DNA of 64,000 nucleotides from Scleroderma bovista. Lineage: Eukaryota; Basidiomycota; Agaricomycetes; Boletales; Sclerodermataceae. The position numbers and the translations under genes were made by a program. The stretch lies in the NCBI GenBank assembly GCA_037178675.1, contig JAYMGJ010000139.1:62001-126000 (forward strand). Reading direction: 5' to 3'. Under the pieces are notes generated by a model. It saw only the letters and a program-made list of their open reading frames with translations. It did no database searches and was not told the origin of the DNA. Each line of letters begins with the position of its first letter. Within the stretch, counting starts at the first letter, position 1. Of this stretch, positions 24,776 through 36,688 are shown in pieces.

Positions 24776-25536
24776 TTATCCCACTCACGTTCACGGCATA
24801 TATAATTCATCCATATTACTATCTAGGCTACTACTACGATACGATCAGGTCTTATTTATGTATGTCGTGGCTCGAATTTCAACTAGACTCAGTAAGCTGC
24901 ATGATAACGCACACATGTTGTATGTGGACCCCATCCTGTTACTTCTAGCTAGACAAACAATATCTGCTACTGATACACAGGCTGCAACTTTTTGAGGAGG
25001 TGTACCCTTTTCCTGGAACAAGGGTTTTTGTGCGAATTTCATCTGACCAGGAAAATATGTTCAACTTCTAGTATGTGGGTATATGTCGGATATGTTTGGC
25101 ATATATTACGATAAGGTGACTATCATACGCGTCTGGTCCCGAAACTATGTAACAAATTCTTTATATAGACATGCACTACAGCGTTTCGTGTGCTTCCGAA
25201 TCTGCATTCCTATAGGTTGGAATTGGAGCGGGAATTGGGAATGCAGATTATCCTGACGGAGTTACTATGTGACTCAAAGGTACTGGCTAGATATTTGAGT
25301 TACCGCATGCAACATTTCACATAATGGTTACTATATATGGACATCCTGGATTGTTCAACACCATCATGGAGCCTCTGCTCACTTCAAGTGTGCCTATCGT
25401 AAAAATGAAAGTGTTTTCCCGTCATCTTTCCGCCACGTCATCTTTTCAAATCTCTTACTTGTGTGCATGTCCAGTTTTCATTGGGGGACTCATGGCCTAA
25501 ATTCCCTGGCCTCGGGTCGTGTGAGAGGCCTCTCCG
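24776..25536. other. Intergenic, AT-rich
   Basis: 760 bp, AT-rich with several ATATAT-like stretches. It must include the promoter of the MFS gene starting at 25537. No gene seen. Confidence 0.4.
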
Positions 25537-27832
25537 ATGTTAAACGCCCCCCGAGATGAGACTATCTTTAAACAGGATGAAAGCCACGAGTAAGTACCAT
25601 GAATTCTCACTCTGGACTCCCCCCCCTCTGACGGTAGGTTGGCTGTAGCGAGGGATGCGACTGCCCCTGAGGGGTTTAAGCAATTCGGGCTTTGGAAGTC
25701 TATAGACTGGAAGTTGATGGCCGCGCTCGTGCTTCCGCTCTCGCTTGATACTCTAGACTACACTGGTATGTTCACATTCTGTACATGGATCAGCAGGCTG
25801 ACTGCACTGACAAGCAGTTGTTGCAACTGCCCAGTCACACATAGCCGTAAGCATTCATCCGTTTTTAGTTCAAAGCTAGTATCCGAACCTCGAACACACT
25901 AGTCTGAGTTTAATGCTCTCAATCTCCAAAGGTGTGTCTTGCCTTTGACGTGCCTGAAATGCTCTTAACATCCACTCTCGACTCAGTTATATCGGAACGT
26001 CCTATTTATTAACGACCACCGTTTTCTTACCGTTGTTTGCCACTGTTGCCGATATTTATGGACGATATTTTTCCATTCAGATATCTTTATTTCTTTTCTT
26101 GGTCGGAAGTGCCTTGAGCACTGGGGCCGTCAATATGCTGATGGTTTTGATTGGGCGAGGAATCGCGGGTATAGGAGCCGCTGGCCTATTAACTGTGTGC
26201 CATCGTCCCTTGTATTTTTTGCCCTGTCGTCTCTGATATCACTGCTAGGTGGTCAGGACTATCTTGTCAGATACAAAGTCGCTGGATGGAAACAATGTGC
26301 AACAGTCAGCCATGATGCTGTTATATGTTATTCCCTTTTCCACGGGACCTCTGATTGGTGGCTTTCTAGTAACTGTGAATTTCCGCTGGATATTTGCCAT
26401 CAGGTGCGTAACAAGGTTCTACGGGACTTGTGCATGACCGTATCGATCGCTCTAGCCTGCCATGTGCCGCCTTCGCGATGGTCTTATGTTATCTGCTCCT
26501 ACGTAGTCGAGTCAGAGATGCCATGTCTTTTGATGACCTTTCGTCCGCCAGTCAAACAGACACATGGATCTCTAAACTCGTTTATATGGACTGGATTGCC
26601 ACGTTCTTGTTTGTCTCTGGAGGTATACTGATCCTCCTTGCCCTCAACTGGGGTCCAGATGACAACTGGAAGTCAATGCGCACTATTATGAACCTTGTCA
26701 TCGGCGCGATACTTGTCAGCCTCTGTATTGCATGGGAGATTATACTCGAGAGGAAACGTGGCTCTACGACTGGAGTTTCTGGCGTGTTCCGTGCATACCC
26801 AATGATCCCGCTAGAAATGTTTACATCGGTGGACATGTGCGTGGTGCAGTTCGGGTCATTCGCGTCGGGGATCGTGGTGATGGTGATGTTTTACTTCGTG
26901 CCAATCTTCATGACGATTGTCACCGGCCTTCCGGCATCTCAGGCAGGTATACGACTGCTTTACTTTATCCCCGGTCTTGTGTGCCATTTCCTCGTTGACG
27001 CTTCACTACCGTACTCAGACATCTAACAGGGCATCGGATCCCTCATATCGATTTATATGATCAAGAGGTTGCGACAGGCAAGTAAACCAACTTTGTGGAC
27101 CATTGATGCATCAATCGAGAATAAAATAGCCTATTTACCCGATCGTGCTTGGTTCTGCAGTCATAACTGTTAGCCTCGGGTTAATTCAGATGGCCATGGA
27201 AATGAACGTTCAGAGACTCGTAGATGTGTACGTATTTCCTGCTTTGTTTTGCTGTTCCCTTCCAACATCTTTACATTGCAGCCTCATAGCTATGGTGGGT
27301 GTCGGGCTTGACCTAATTTTTGGTCCACTCGTCATCCAGGCTCGCTTCATCAAACCCGACCACATTGCAATTTCAAACGCGATGCTCCTCTTCGCAAGTC
27401 TAAATCATTGTCCCATGCTACCTCTGTTTATCTGATCTTCTGTAGTTCCGCGCATTCGGAGGTACCTTCGGCCTCGCACAGTGCTTCACCGTCATGAATG
27501 CCATAGTTGGCTCCTATATCACTGGTGTAATCGAAAGCAGAAAAATATCGGGTCCTGACCTTGCAACCCTCGCAGCGCTGCGCAGCAGTGGTGGTCTGAA
27601 ATCTATCCAGACCTTGGATGGGCTCCCGAATAGTGTTCAAATAGTGGTCAAGGAGGCATTTAGGGAGGCCGTCAGGTGGAGTTTCATCTCACTGATTCCT
27701 TGGGCCGGGGTGGCGACTATCAGTTCACTGTTTTTGTCGAAGATTGAAGATACGGATGCCGAAATGACTGAAGGTCATGCAAGTACGGATAGCGTCAATA
27801 CTACGGATGCTTCCCACCATGGAGAAAAGTAG
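25537..27832 (+). CDS. MFS transporter, DHA2-like (copy A)
   Basis: Eleven exons (25537-25589, 25638-25765, 25818-25846, 25903-25931, 25987-26194, 26249-26403, 26456-26978, 27030-27077, 27130-27227, 27282-27393, 27446-27832) close at 589 aa, fitting a 14-helix drug:H+ antiporter. Recognisable segments are DWKLMAALVLPLSLDTLDYT (helix 1), ATVADIYGRYFSIQ (motif A, helices 2-3), MVLIGRGIAGIGAAG (helix 4) and a late SNAMLLF..RAFGGTFGLAQC. Likely a plasma-membrane exporter of toxic compounds or amino-acid-like substrates; substrate unknown. Two introns begin with GC (27078 and 27394, both GCAAGT). The paralog at 42335-44677 has the same lengths for eight consecutive exons. No break seen. Confidence 0.88.
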
Positions 27833-28231
27833 CAGGTAGGACAGTGGCGTCCAGTTTTAGTTAGAGAATCAAGCTGTATGAGTCCAAATATGGTGAATGC
27901 TGCGAGGGCATTGGCAGCCCAGCCCGATCCCTGAAAGTAAAGGTGGTAGAACCAAATGCAACACTGTAACAAACCTATGTATGCATATGCCATCTTTGCA
28001 GCGAACAGAGTTTATATGTAGACAGTGGTCTACGTATCATGTGAATTGGTGTGCTCCTGGAAATGTGGATGGAGTAAAAACTGAGCGAGGAGGCTGCTGA
28101 GAGTAGAGCGGACTTCCGATTATCGCCGTACTGTATATTATCTCTGCCAGGACAGGGATGCGTGCTCACAGATTACAACTGACCAATAATATCCCAGTAC
28201 ACACTGTGCCTCAAACTCATTGCTGTGCCCT
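27833..28231. other. Convergent 3' region
   Basis: 400 bp between the stop codons of the MFS gene (rightward) and the acid phosphatase gene (leftward). It holds both 3' UTRs. No gene or hairpin stands out. Confidence 0.4.
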
Positions 28232-31200
28232 TTAAGTTCTTTCCACCTGGGGTGCAGGCTGCGGGTACCACCCTCCTGTAGTTTCCCACTCCGAACCGGG
28301 TGGCAATCTCCAATCTCCAAAACATCCCCAATCCCAATCGATGTTCCTGATCGATTCCTTTTGCCCTTCCACGAATGCAGACAGCGGACAGAGTCCGTGA
28401 GGCGATATCGGACACGTGCGAATGCCATGCAGAGGAACAGGCCCGTCGTTGATCACTACACGGATGTGGGTGGGATCAGAGGCGAGTATATTGCTTGAGG
28501 GGGGATTAGCGTATGCTGGACAGTTGAGTACTGCAACCAAATGTCATTGTTATGATCGTGTCAGGACGTGAGAGAACAACGAAATAGACAATCTGGGAAG
28601 TAAACGAGTAAACACTTACGCTGGAATTGCATGTTGGTTGCGAATGGTGCAAGGTCAGATGCTCTGAAAGAACGTTTCGCTGGAATGTGATCTGCGGGGA
28701 GAGGTCCCGTTGCCGCAAGTGTGGTCAAATTAAGCGCAGTGATGACTACATTGAAGGATACAAAGCAGACGAGTTGTCAGTCTTGCACTACCAATGACTG
28801 GACTAGAAGATGCACCGTTCAGCACAACCACATCATGGGTTGCATCAACGTAGAGGGCATCGTTAAGAGGCCAAGTCTCTGGCTTGTGCCACGTCGCATT
28901 CGTACTCGAATTGTGCACCTCGATTGGCGTATGGGTCAGACGCGACACAAGTTCTTGAACGTAACCGAGCCCCTGGACACGAGCCACCGGAGAACCGAAT
29001 GCAGAGTCATACCAGAAATAGAGATCCATGCTATGGAAGAACGGAGTTGATGAAAGTCAGCCAGTAGTTAGTGTGGTTAGAAGACAGCCAATGGCGAACT
29101 CACGCATAGTTGAATCCTTCCCATTCCTCCTCTGTGAAGAGTTCACAGAACTTTGAATACCCAAGGGCAACGGTCTAGAATCACATGAACGGTCAACTGA
29201 AGTACCTAAATTATGACACGCCGAAGGCATGGAAACTTCTACAACGCACCTCATAAGCACACAAGAGTTGCATCCTATACACGTCATCAACTGTCAGTAC
29301 AAGGCCCTTGCCCCTCTCACCATTCGCCTTGACACTGGGATTTATTTCAGTTTGCAATCGCGCGGTAGCATCTTTAAGGTATCTGCTTTTCCATTCGTTG
29401 ACATAGGTGCGCGACCGATCAGCCTTGCCAGGTGCATTGGCATTGGGGCAGCTATTATCAGACGGAAGAAGAGGGGTGAAGAAATTATGTGTAAGTAGGA
29501 TGAAAGCAAAGCACGGACAGACTCACGCCTGATCGGGAGCCAGCGAATTATTGAACTATTCGAAGGGCGACGTCAACGAACATTTCTACGATCTACGCAG
29601 TCACTCACCCCATGGGCTTCAATCATAATCACTTGCTCGTATTTGCCATCGAGAGGCCACCCAAAGAAGCCGAGAGCAAAATTGATCGCCGAGGCATGCA
29701 TTCGATTCCTGTGGACGATGGATAACCAGTTATTTTACGTAACAATTGATAGTAGGGATAAAGTAGGAAAGTATCATCCATTAGGAGCGTGCGTAAATAA
29801 CCTTTGGAGAGAAGAAAATTACTCACTGAGATTCCGTGCGGAAAACAGGGAGATTATTTGACGCCGTGAAATTCTGAAGATAGTTTTAAACTGCGTGCTT
29901 GAGTCGTAAGTCGCGCTGAAACGACAACGTACCTCGAGCAAATAGCCGTATTTGAGCCGCGCCGATACCCCAAGGTCAACTACATATCGTTAGATGTGTA
30001 GGAAGGTCATGTTCAGAAATGGGGGACATACACATTTGTTGTCTTCCAAAGGGCGTCAGAACTAATCAAGCCAAGCCAAGCGAGTTTGAGTGACAAGCAA
30101 TGAGGTAAAGGCGGTGGAAGGTAAAGTGATGCACAAGCACGCAGAGTTTGAAGGATATCGAAGTGCGTAGAGTCAAGGATAAGCGATAAGGGGACTGAAC
30201 ACGCGTCTAATAAACAGAATTTACCTTCTTCGCCAAGCTTGTATGTCCTAATCGCGTGTCGTGTGCGATGCATGAGACGGCCACAGAACGGGATTGAAGA
30301 GGCGCCAAGAGGGGAGGGGGAAATGGTTAAAGAAGCACAATGGTAGAGATACGATACTCTAACTTACCAATCGTTCAAAAAAGCCAAAGAGCCAGTGGCT
30401 TCCCATTCTACAGCAGTTTTATGCAAATGGCTAGCAAAGGTGGCGGGACCAGATGCTATTGAAACAAATTGAGTACCATTCTGGATCGGAGAGGTAGAAC
30501 GTCGCTGAACTGCCTCCCGTGAATTCGATAACCTACACGAGCCAGCCGGATATCTAGCACCATGGCGATGTAATACATGAACACCGACAAGATCACATCC
30601 ATCTGGCGGTTCTGGACTCTCATCAATTCCAAACGCGCCTTGGGGGACAGAGTACCAGGGCGAGAGATTCCCCCATGAACGGAAGAGGTCAAATTCGCGG
30701 TCGCCCTTGTGTTTGTGCTTGTGCTCAGAGTGCTTGCCTGGGTATGAAGCCGGCAAGACGAGTTGGGCAGCCCCAGTTTGGATGGGCTGTGAAGGGGCCG
30801 TTATTATGAGACCTGCTTCTGCACCAGCTAGGGTTTTGCCTGGATAGCCAACGCTGTTGCGCCAGCAGGTTAAGCGGAAGGACGAAATGTTTGGCAGTAC
30901 CTACTTGGTGGGAAATAAATCTGGGTAATTATTCGTTGGTGAAGGAGGGGGGAAGTTATGGCCCTGCGTAGAGCCGGCGTAGGGTGGTGCAAGGACGTGT
31001 GCGTGGTCACTGTTCTCAGGCGGGCCGGAAAGAAAGCATCTGGATTGATGCAACAGCAGCTGAGCAACAAAGCAGATTATGACACCACCTGCGAACGAAG
31101 ACAACAGATGCGTCAAGGTGAAATGTTGGCGCGACAATGCGTGCGTCTTTGGGGTATGAATATTGGTATGTGGGTCATGGGTATGAAGCCTGGGGCCAGA

Positions 31201-31287
31201 GAGAAGGCCATCGTTTTCATTGGAAAAGGGGGGACTGTCGCCGTCGGACGGGTCAGCTTCTGGGTCGTATTCGCGGTTGCTCGCCAT
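28232..31287 (-). CDS. Membrane-anchored histidine acid phosphatase (phytase-like)
   Basis: Thirteen exons (30905-31287, 30368-30853, 30225-30247, 30032-30061, 29933-29979, 29827-29873, 29609-29708, 29527-29555, 29250-29451, 29104-29174, 28816-29030, 28620-28745, 28232-28530) close at 685 aa. Residues 1-50 are a polar cytosolic tail. A membrane segment spans about 54-75 (LTHLLSSFAGGVIICFVAQL), making a type II anchor. The catalytic RHGARYP is at 224-230. Later segments are LTPFGRQQ, FRTESQNRMHASA, FFGWPLDGKYE and DATHDVVVLNVITALN, where the HD pair is the expected proton-donor site. The enzyme should release phosphate from phytate or other monoesters outside the cell or in the secretory lumen. 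Exons as small as 23 bp occur. It shares a 113-bp promoter with a sugar transporter. Confidence 0.9.
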
Positions 31288-31400
31288 CGTAAGTAGGACG
31301 GGCTAATGAAGGCAGATGTCACACGTAAGTACTCACGTACTACATAGTGGTGTCTATCACGCCGCGAACTGTCACGCTTTCATCCACACAGGCTAGGCCT
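31288..31400. promoter_or_regulatory. 113-bp bidirectional promoter, acid phosphatase / sugar transporter
   Basis: This is the whole gap between the ATG at 31287 (leftward) and the ATG at 31401 (rightward). It contains a near-palindromic gtaagtactcacgtac stretch around 31326-31340. Both 5' leaders must overlap it, so co-regulation is likely. Confidence 0.5.
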
Positions 31401-34400
31401 ATGACGGGCACTTCAGGCATAATACTTGCAGATGAGGATGGTATCATAGAGCGAGGCCAGTGGGCAGGAGTAGCGCGCGTATTGGGTCCACCATGGGCAT
31501 GCTTGCCATCTCTCACTGTTGGCTTGTTGGGCGTGCAGGTCCTTTGGTCGGTCGAAATGTCTTATGGTACGCTTCGCTGCTGTACTTTCGTACTCGCCCA
31601 TTCATGTCGCCTTTCAGCCTCCCCTTACTTGGTGTCTCTCGGACTCAGCAAGTCAGGAATGGCGGCTGTGTTTCTTGCTGGCCCTTTGTCTGGTCTCATT
31701 GTCCAACCCTTGATAGGTTTGCAGCAGCTTGTCAAGGTTGCTCATGTCTGGGGGTGCTCAGTGTTTTCCAGGAGTTCTTGCGGACAACTCAAGATCACGC
31801 TTTGGACGACGGCGACCTCTGATTCTTGCAGGTGCTGTCCTCTGTAGCTGCGCGACACTCCTCCTGGGATATACCAACTCGGTTGCCTCCATATTTGCGC
31901 CTTCGGGATCGTCAACAGTACGCCACCCTTTATTGCGTCTACTTCCCATACTGATACCGCATAGCATAACGTATTCACCATTTGGCTTGCCGTGCTAGCC
32001 ATTTATTGCATTGACTTCTCCATTAATGCAGGTGAGTCCCTTCTACTTCTGTCCGATATACATTATGACAACACTGTCGGAAGTCCAAGCATTAGATCGC
32101 GCTCTTCTTGTTGACACCCTACCTACCTCCGAGCAGCCCAGCGGAAATGCCTGGGCAGCGTGCATGCTTGCTATAGGTAGTGTCGTTGGTTTCTACATGT
32201 ATGCCCTTCCCCTTTCTCTCACGTCAACTCATGTTCTGAGTTTCTCCAGTGGCAATATTAATCTTCCCGCTCTCTTTCCCTTTCTTGGCCACGTTCAACT
32301 TGAGGCGATTACTGTCATTGCTTCTTTCCTTTTAATGGGAACACACCTGTGGACAGCTTGGTCCGTCAAAGAACGCATCCTACTAGCCACACAGTGAGCG
32401 ACATGTTAGCTTGCTCCCACTCTCCTCTCACTTGCACGATTTAAACCAGTACCCCTGCAAAAACTCTCCGTCAAGAGATAGCAGAGATATGGCACATTTT
32501 TCGCCATCTGCCACATGCCATTTACCAAATTGTCAGCTTCCTTTCCTTTAGCAAACTTCGGTAGGAGATACTAATCGTCGCCTCCCTAGTGCGTCATACA
32601 GTTTTTGTGAGCGTCCTAGGCTCGATATTGAGCATATGCATTTTCTCAACGCTCTCTTATGCCATCGGGCATTCGCTTGCTGCAACTTTCTGCTAGTTCA
32701 TGGATAGCCTGGTTTCCAGTTCTCTTTTACACTTCGCTTTACATTGGAGAACTTTATAAACGTTCTTTGTCAGATGCATCCTCCGACGACGCCGACGTGG
32801 ATGCAGAAGCAACGCGCCTGGGGAGTCGTGCACTGTTTTACAGCGCGATTGTCTCGCTCATTGCCAACACTGTTGCCCCTGCGTTCGTTCGCCATAGAGT
32901 GCCTGAAGCTAGGGAAAGTGTGATACGAAGAGGCGTTGGACGGTGGTGGGCCAAAGTGCCACGGGTACACCTTGCGACACTGTGGGCTGTTTCGCATGCG
33001 GTGTTCGCGTCGTGTATGTGTGCAACTTAGTAAGTACTTTTGCTGCAATATGGCCCACCCCTCCTAATTTTTCTTTGGGTCACTTGTTAATCCCCCATAG
33101 TTTTACGACGTCTGTTTCTGGTGCGACAGTTGTGATGGCAATCACTGGATTCTGCTGGGCAATCACACAATGGGTGCCATTCGCATTGGTGAGAACTCTT
33201 TTCATAGGCAATGTGGATGTCCTACTCAACTATTTATCCATCATCCCACTACTTCCTTGCTCTCTGGCATTTGCCTCCCGACTGTCATCTATTTTGAACT
33301 TCAGCTTGCCGATGCCATCCTCTCGCACTCCTCTCCTACTTCGACAAGGCCAGATTCGGCCCTTGAGCTTGTTGGAGATCTCGAGGAGGTGGATCCAGAT
33401 GATAGTGGCAATGCAGAGCTGACACCAATACATCCACGGAGCCATACCCGTCCAGGGCAGAACTTTGAGGAAGAACAAGGTTTAGCTGAAAGCGGTAGGG
33501 GGAGGATAGCAAGGCAGGAGAGGAGACTGTTATTCCAAGAGGGATCGAACGAGCATATCCCAGAAGACGAAGAAGGGGAATGGGAAGACAACCATGGTCC
33601 TTTGGCTGATGCATTATTTGATGCTGGCATTGAACATGGGCATGGGAAAGCACGCGGACAAGCCAGCATTGGGGACATAGAAGATAATCACAAAAAGTAC
33701 CACAAACGGAGGAGTGATGATTGGACAGGCAACGAAAATGAAGCTCTTATGTCTAGTCTGCAGTCGTTTGGCGACTCTGGACAACAGGTTCCTGGGTCCT
33801 TGCCGCGGTCGCGAGTGGCTGTGGACAGCGAACGGAGGACGTTCTCCAGACATGGGACAGGAAAGGGACTCAGCACACAGGCTGGTGCCATTTTGGTACG
33901 TATGCCTTCGGTACCATCATGGGTCTTCCATATCCGAAGCAAGAATTCTCCATATTTCTGCTTATGTCCCGTCTTCAATTTTCGTAGTGCTTACTCTTTC
34001 TCAACCAATAGGGCATACACAATATTTTCATCGTTATCCCCCAATTCCTTGTAACAGGTCTCTCGTCACTCATTTTCGCACTTTTCGACCCCGAAAAATC
34101 CGTCCTGCACGGCCACCATCCAGGAAGTACATTGCCAGCTGGAGCTCCTGGAAATGGAACAGTCGCAGCAAGCGTGTACGGGAGTGAGGGCGAAGGGAAT
34201 GGATTGGCCGCTTTGGGTGATGTGAGTTTACATGCGATTAGATCGATGGGGGTACAGTTGAGTGGGCGCGAGGAGGGCATAGAAACTGGTGGACCGAATG
34301 CGATAACGATGATATTCTGGTGCGTGACGGTTGCCTTTTATGACCTGAAACCAGATCGTTAATTTAGTACCTCTTACTCGCCGTTACCTTGTGTGCCCTT

Positions 34401-34571
34401 CACACATTTGCCATTTCGGTCCATCGTCGTTTTGGCGTCGCTGACGTCGTGACCTTTCTACTTTCTGGTTGCCTGTTCTGTTTAAACAGGCTAGGAGGCG
34501 TTGCTTCCACAGTCGCTTTCGTGCTTACTTGTCGTCTAGCACGCGAACAAAAGCGGACATTACTTGGCTAG
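31401..34571 (+). CDS. GPH-family disaccharide (sucrose/alpha-glucoside) transporter
   Basis: Thirteen exons (31401-31566, 31618-31716, 31772-31917, 31965-32031, 32084-32198, 32250-32393, 32450-32531, 32590-32606, 32697-33029, 33101-33188, 33305-33895, 34012-34319, 34490-34571) close at 745 aa. Family marks are LLGVQVLWSVEMSYASPYL (helix 1), LAGPLSGLIVQPLIGVLADN, the RSRFGRRRP loop signature of SUT/GPH carriers, YCIDFSINAVQALDRALLVD, and FFSWIAWFPVLFYT. About 190 residues between helices 10 and 11 form an acidic, His-rich cytosolic loop (EDEEGEWEDNHG), much longer than in plants. It should import a disaccharide with protons at the plasma membrane; the actual sugar is unknown. One exon is only 17 bp. 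Confidence 0.88.
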
Positions 34572-34709
34572 ACTGGTTATAGCAACTCATAAGTCGCACA
34601 GATAGGCTGCATTTCCACATCCCTATCATTTTATATTGTATGAAGTACAGTGATAAGGAATACATGATGCTAGTCTGTTCCTACAGATATATGTAGAAAG
34701 GCAGTCATT

Positions 34710-36570
34710 TCAAGCATATAGCCGCTTAGTATACCTACAAAGTAGAACCATATCAGCCATCGCAAATTGGATAATCTGGCTACTCACGAGTTAAGCCCAT
34801 GAACACCACCCTCAATCTGGGCACTTGTCGTCCTAAGCTCGAACCTAACCAAGCCATTTCGCACACCTCCTTGCAGTTCATCAACACTCTTCACGCCGAT
34901 GTCCTGAAGACTGTGTTGTAAACCCGCATGCAAATACGGCACAAATGCCTTGACGCTTCCTTTGTCCTGAACGTCGCCCGAAACGCCCTGTGCAACTTTG
35001 ACAGCTGAGAACTCGGAAAAGTATCGAGTCGTCGCAGCATTTTCATGCGGGGCGCTCTTTGAGTGTTTCATAGACCCAGGTTTGCCATTCACATGGACTG
35101 ACGGAACTGACTTCCCAGCCTCCATTGCCTCCAGACTGCCCATACCCCTATACGCCTTGACACGCTTCCCATCATGGTAGAAGTATTCGCCGGGTGCCTC
35201 GGCCGTACCTGCGAGCAATCCCCCCATCATAACAGCGCTCGCACCGAGTGCAAGCGCTTTAACAACATGGCCCACATTGCCGATACCGCCGTCAGCAATG
35301 ACAGGGACCCCAAACTTCCCCGCAAACTCGACGACGGAATGCACAGCAGTAGCCTGCGGACGCCCGACCGCCATGACCTCCTGCGTGATGCAAATAGATC
35401 CGCTCCCCATACCTACACGGAGGCCATCTGCACCAGCAGCAATGAGGTTCGCAGCTTGTTCGCGTGTAACGACATTCCCAGCAATAACCTCAAGTTTGGG
35501 GAATACCTGCTTGATCCATTGAATCATCTCGAGCTGGTAGATGGAGTTACCTTGCGAAGAGTCGAGAACGACGATGTCGAGGCCAGCTTCCACAAGGAGC
35601 TGGAGACGCTCACGATCACTGGGTCGGGTGCCGACAGCAGCGGCAGCATACAGCTGTTTACTTCGCGGATTCTTGCTGGCAAGTGGGTAGTTTTGGTTCT
35701 TGAGAAGATCAGAGCGCGCAAGGAGGGAAGTAAGACGGCCCTGGTCATCGACAATTGGTAGCTTCCCTTTCTTGGAGCTACGCAGAAGAACATTTGCCTC
35801 GGTTAAAGTAACGCCCTGTGGTGCGGTGACGAGATCTGTAGTCATTATGTCGTTTAAAAGCATCGTTGGCAACTCAAACTGGATGTCACGGGACGTGACA
35901 ATACCAAGGAGTTTTCCTCCCAAAGATCCGGTATCTGGGGAAATGGAACGAGTCAGAAGGTTGCAGAACGTAATATGTATAACTAAAGGGTCAGAAAGCC
36001 ATGCATGATTATCAAATTTCCGCAGATCACGGAAAAAATCCGTTAACTCGGTAGAACGAAGGTTTGTAGCTCATCATAAACCCAATTGGAAAAAGTGGAA
36101 CACTTACCGGTGATGGGAATGCCACAGAACCCAAGCCGGGCCTTAATATCCAGGACATCAGCAACCGTATGAGAAGGGGATAGGACAACAGGCTCGGTGA
36201 TGAATCCATTTTCGTGTCTCTTCACTGCGCGAACCATGGCCGCCTGGGAAGCAGCAGGCTGGTTATGGTGGATGACACCGATACCACCCAGGAGAGCGAG
36301 ACTGATGGCCATCTCTGTCTCAGTGACAGTGTCCATTGGACTGCTCATGAATGGCGTTTTCAGCGCAACATTACGCGTAATCCTGGTCTCAGTGATCACG
36401 TCCGATGCGGGGAAGTCGATCTTGCCAGGAAGTAGTAAGAAGTCGTTGTACGTGAGCCCACCATGAACACGACTGTTCATGAGCTCCTGGACGGATAGCC
36501 CATCGTAAGAAGGGTACGTCTGCAGGTGAGAGACAGCGTCAGCAGAGTTAAGGAACGTCTCGGTGGGCAT
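34710..36570 (-). CDS. Inosine-5'-monophosphate dehydrogenase
   Basis: Exons 36108-36570, 34788-35934 and 34710-34734 close at 544 aa. In order: [33 protein letters not shown], two CBS modules (about residues 115-235), VLDSSQGNS, the active-site loop [10 protein letters not shown] with the catalytic cysteine, [11 protein letters not shown], and the flap segment [12 protein letters not shown]. The enzyme oxidises IMP to XMP with NAD, the committed step of GTP synthesis. The 25-bp last exon supplies the normal C terminus SYTKRLYA. Intron 1 is 173 bp, three times the local norm. The residue after QEVMA is Val, where eukaryotic enzymes usually have Cys (ACGRPQ). It is divergent from the ferredoxin gene with 118 bp between ATGs. 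Confidence 0.96.
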
Positions 36571-36688
36571 TTTAGCCAACTGGCTACAGAAATTTTAAGG
36601 CATTTTAATGCAAATATTTGAAGCGGAGAATGAATTCTTTGATCCCTTCGGTGGAGAGTAATCACGTGACATTCCGGCCTAGTCCTCC
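36571..36688. promoter_or_regulatory. 118-bp bidirectional promoter with CACGTG box
   Basis: Lies between the ATGs of IMP dehydrogenase (leftward) and ferredoxin (rightward). It contains the palindrome CACGTG at 36663-36668, a bHLH (Cbf1/Pho4/USF-class) site, 20 bp before the ferredoxin ATG. No TATA box. Confidence 0.5.
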
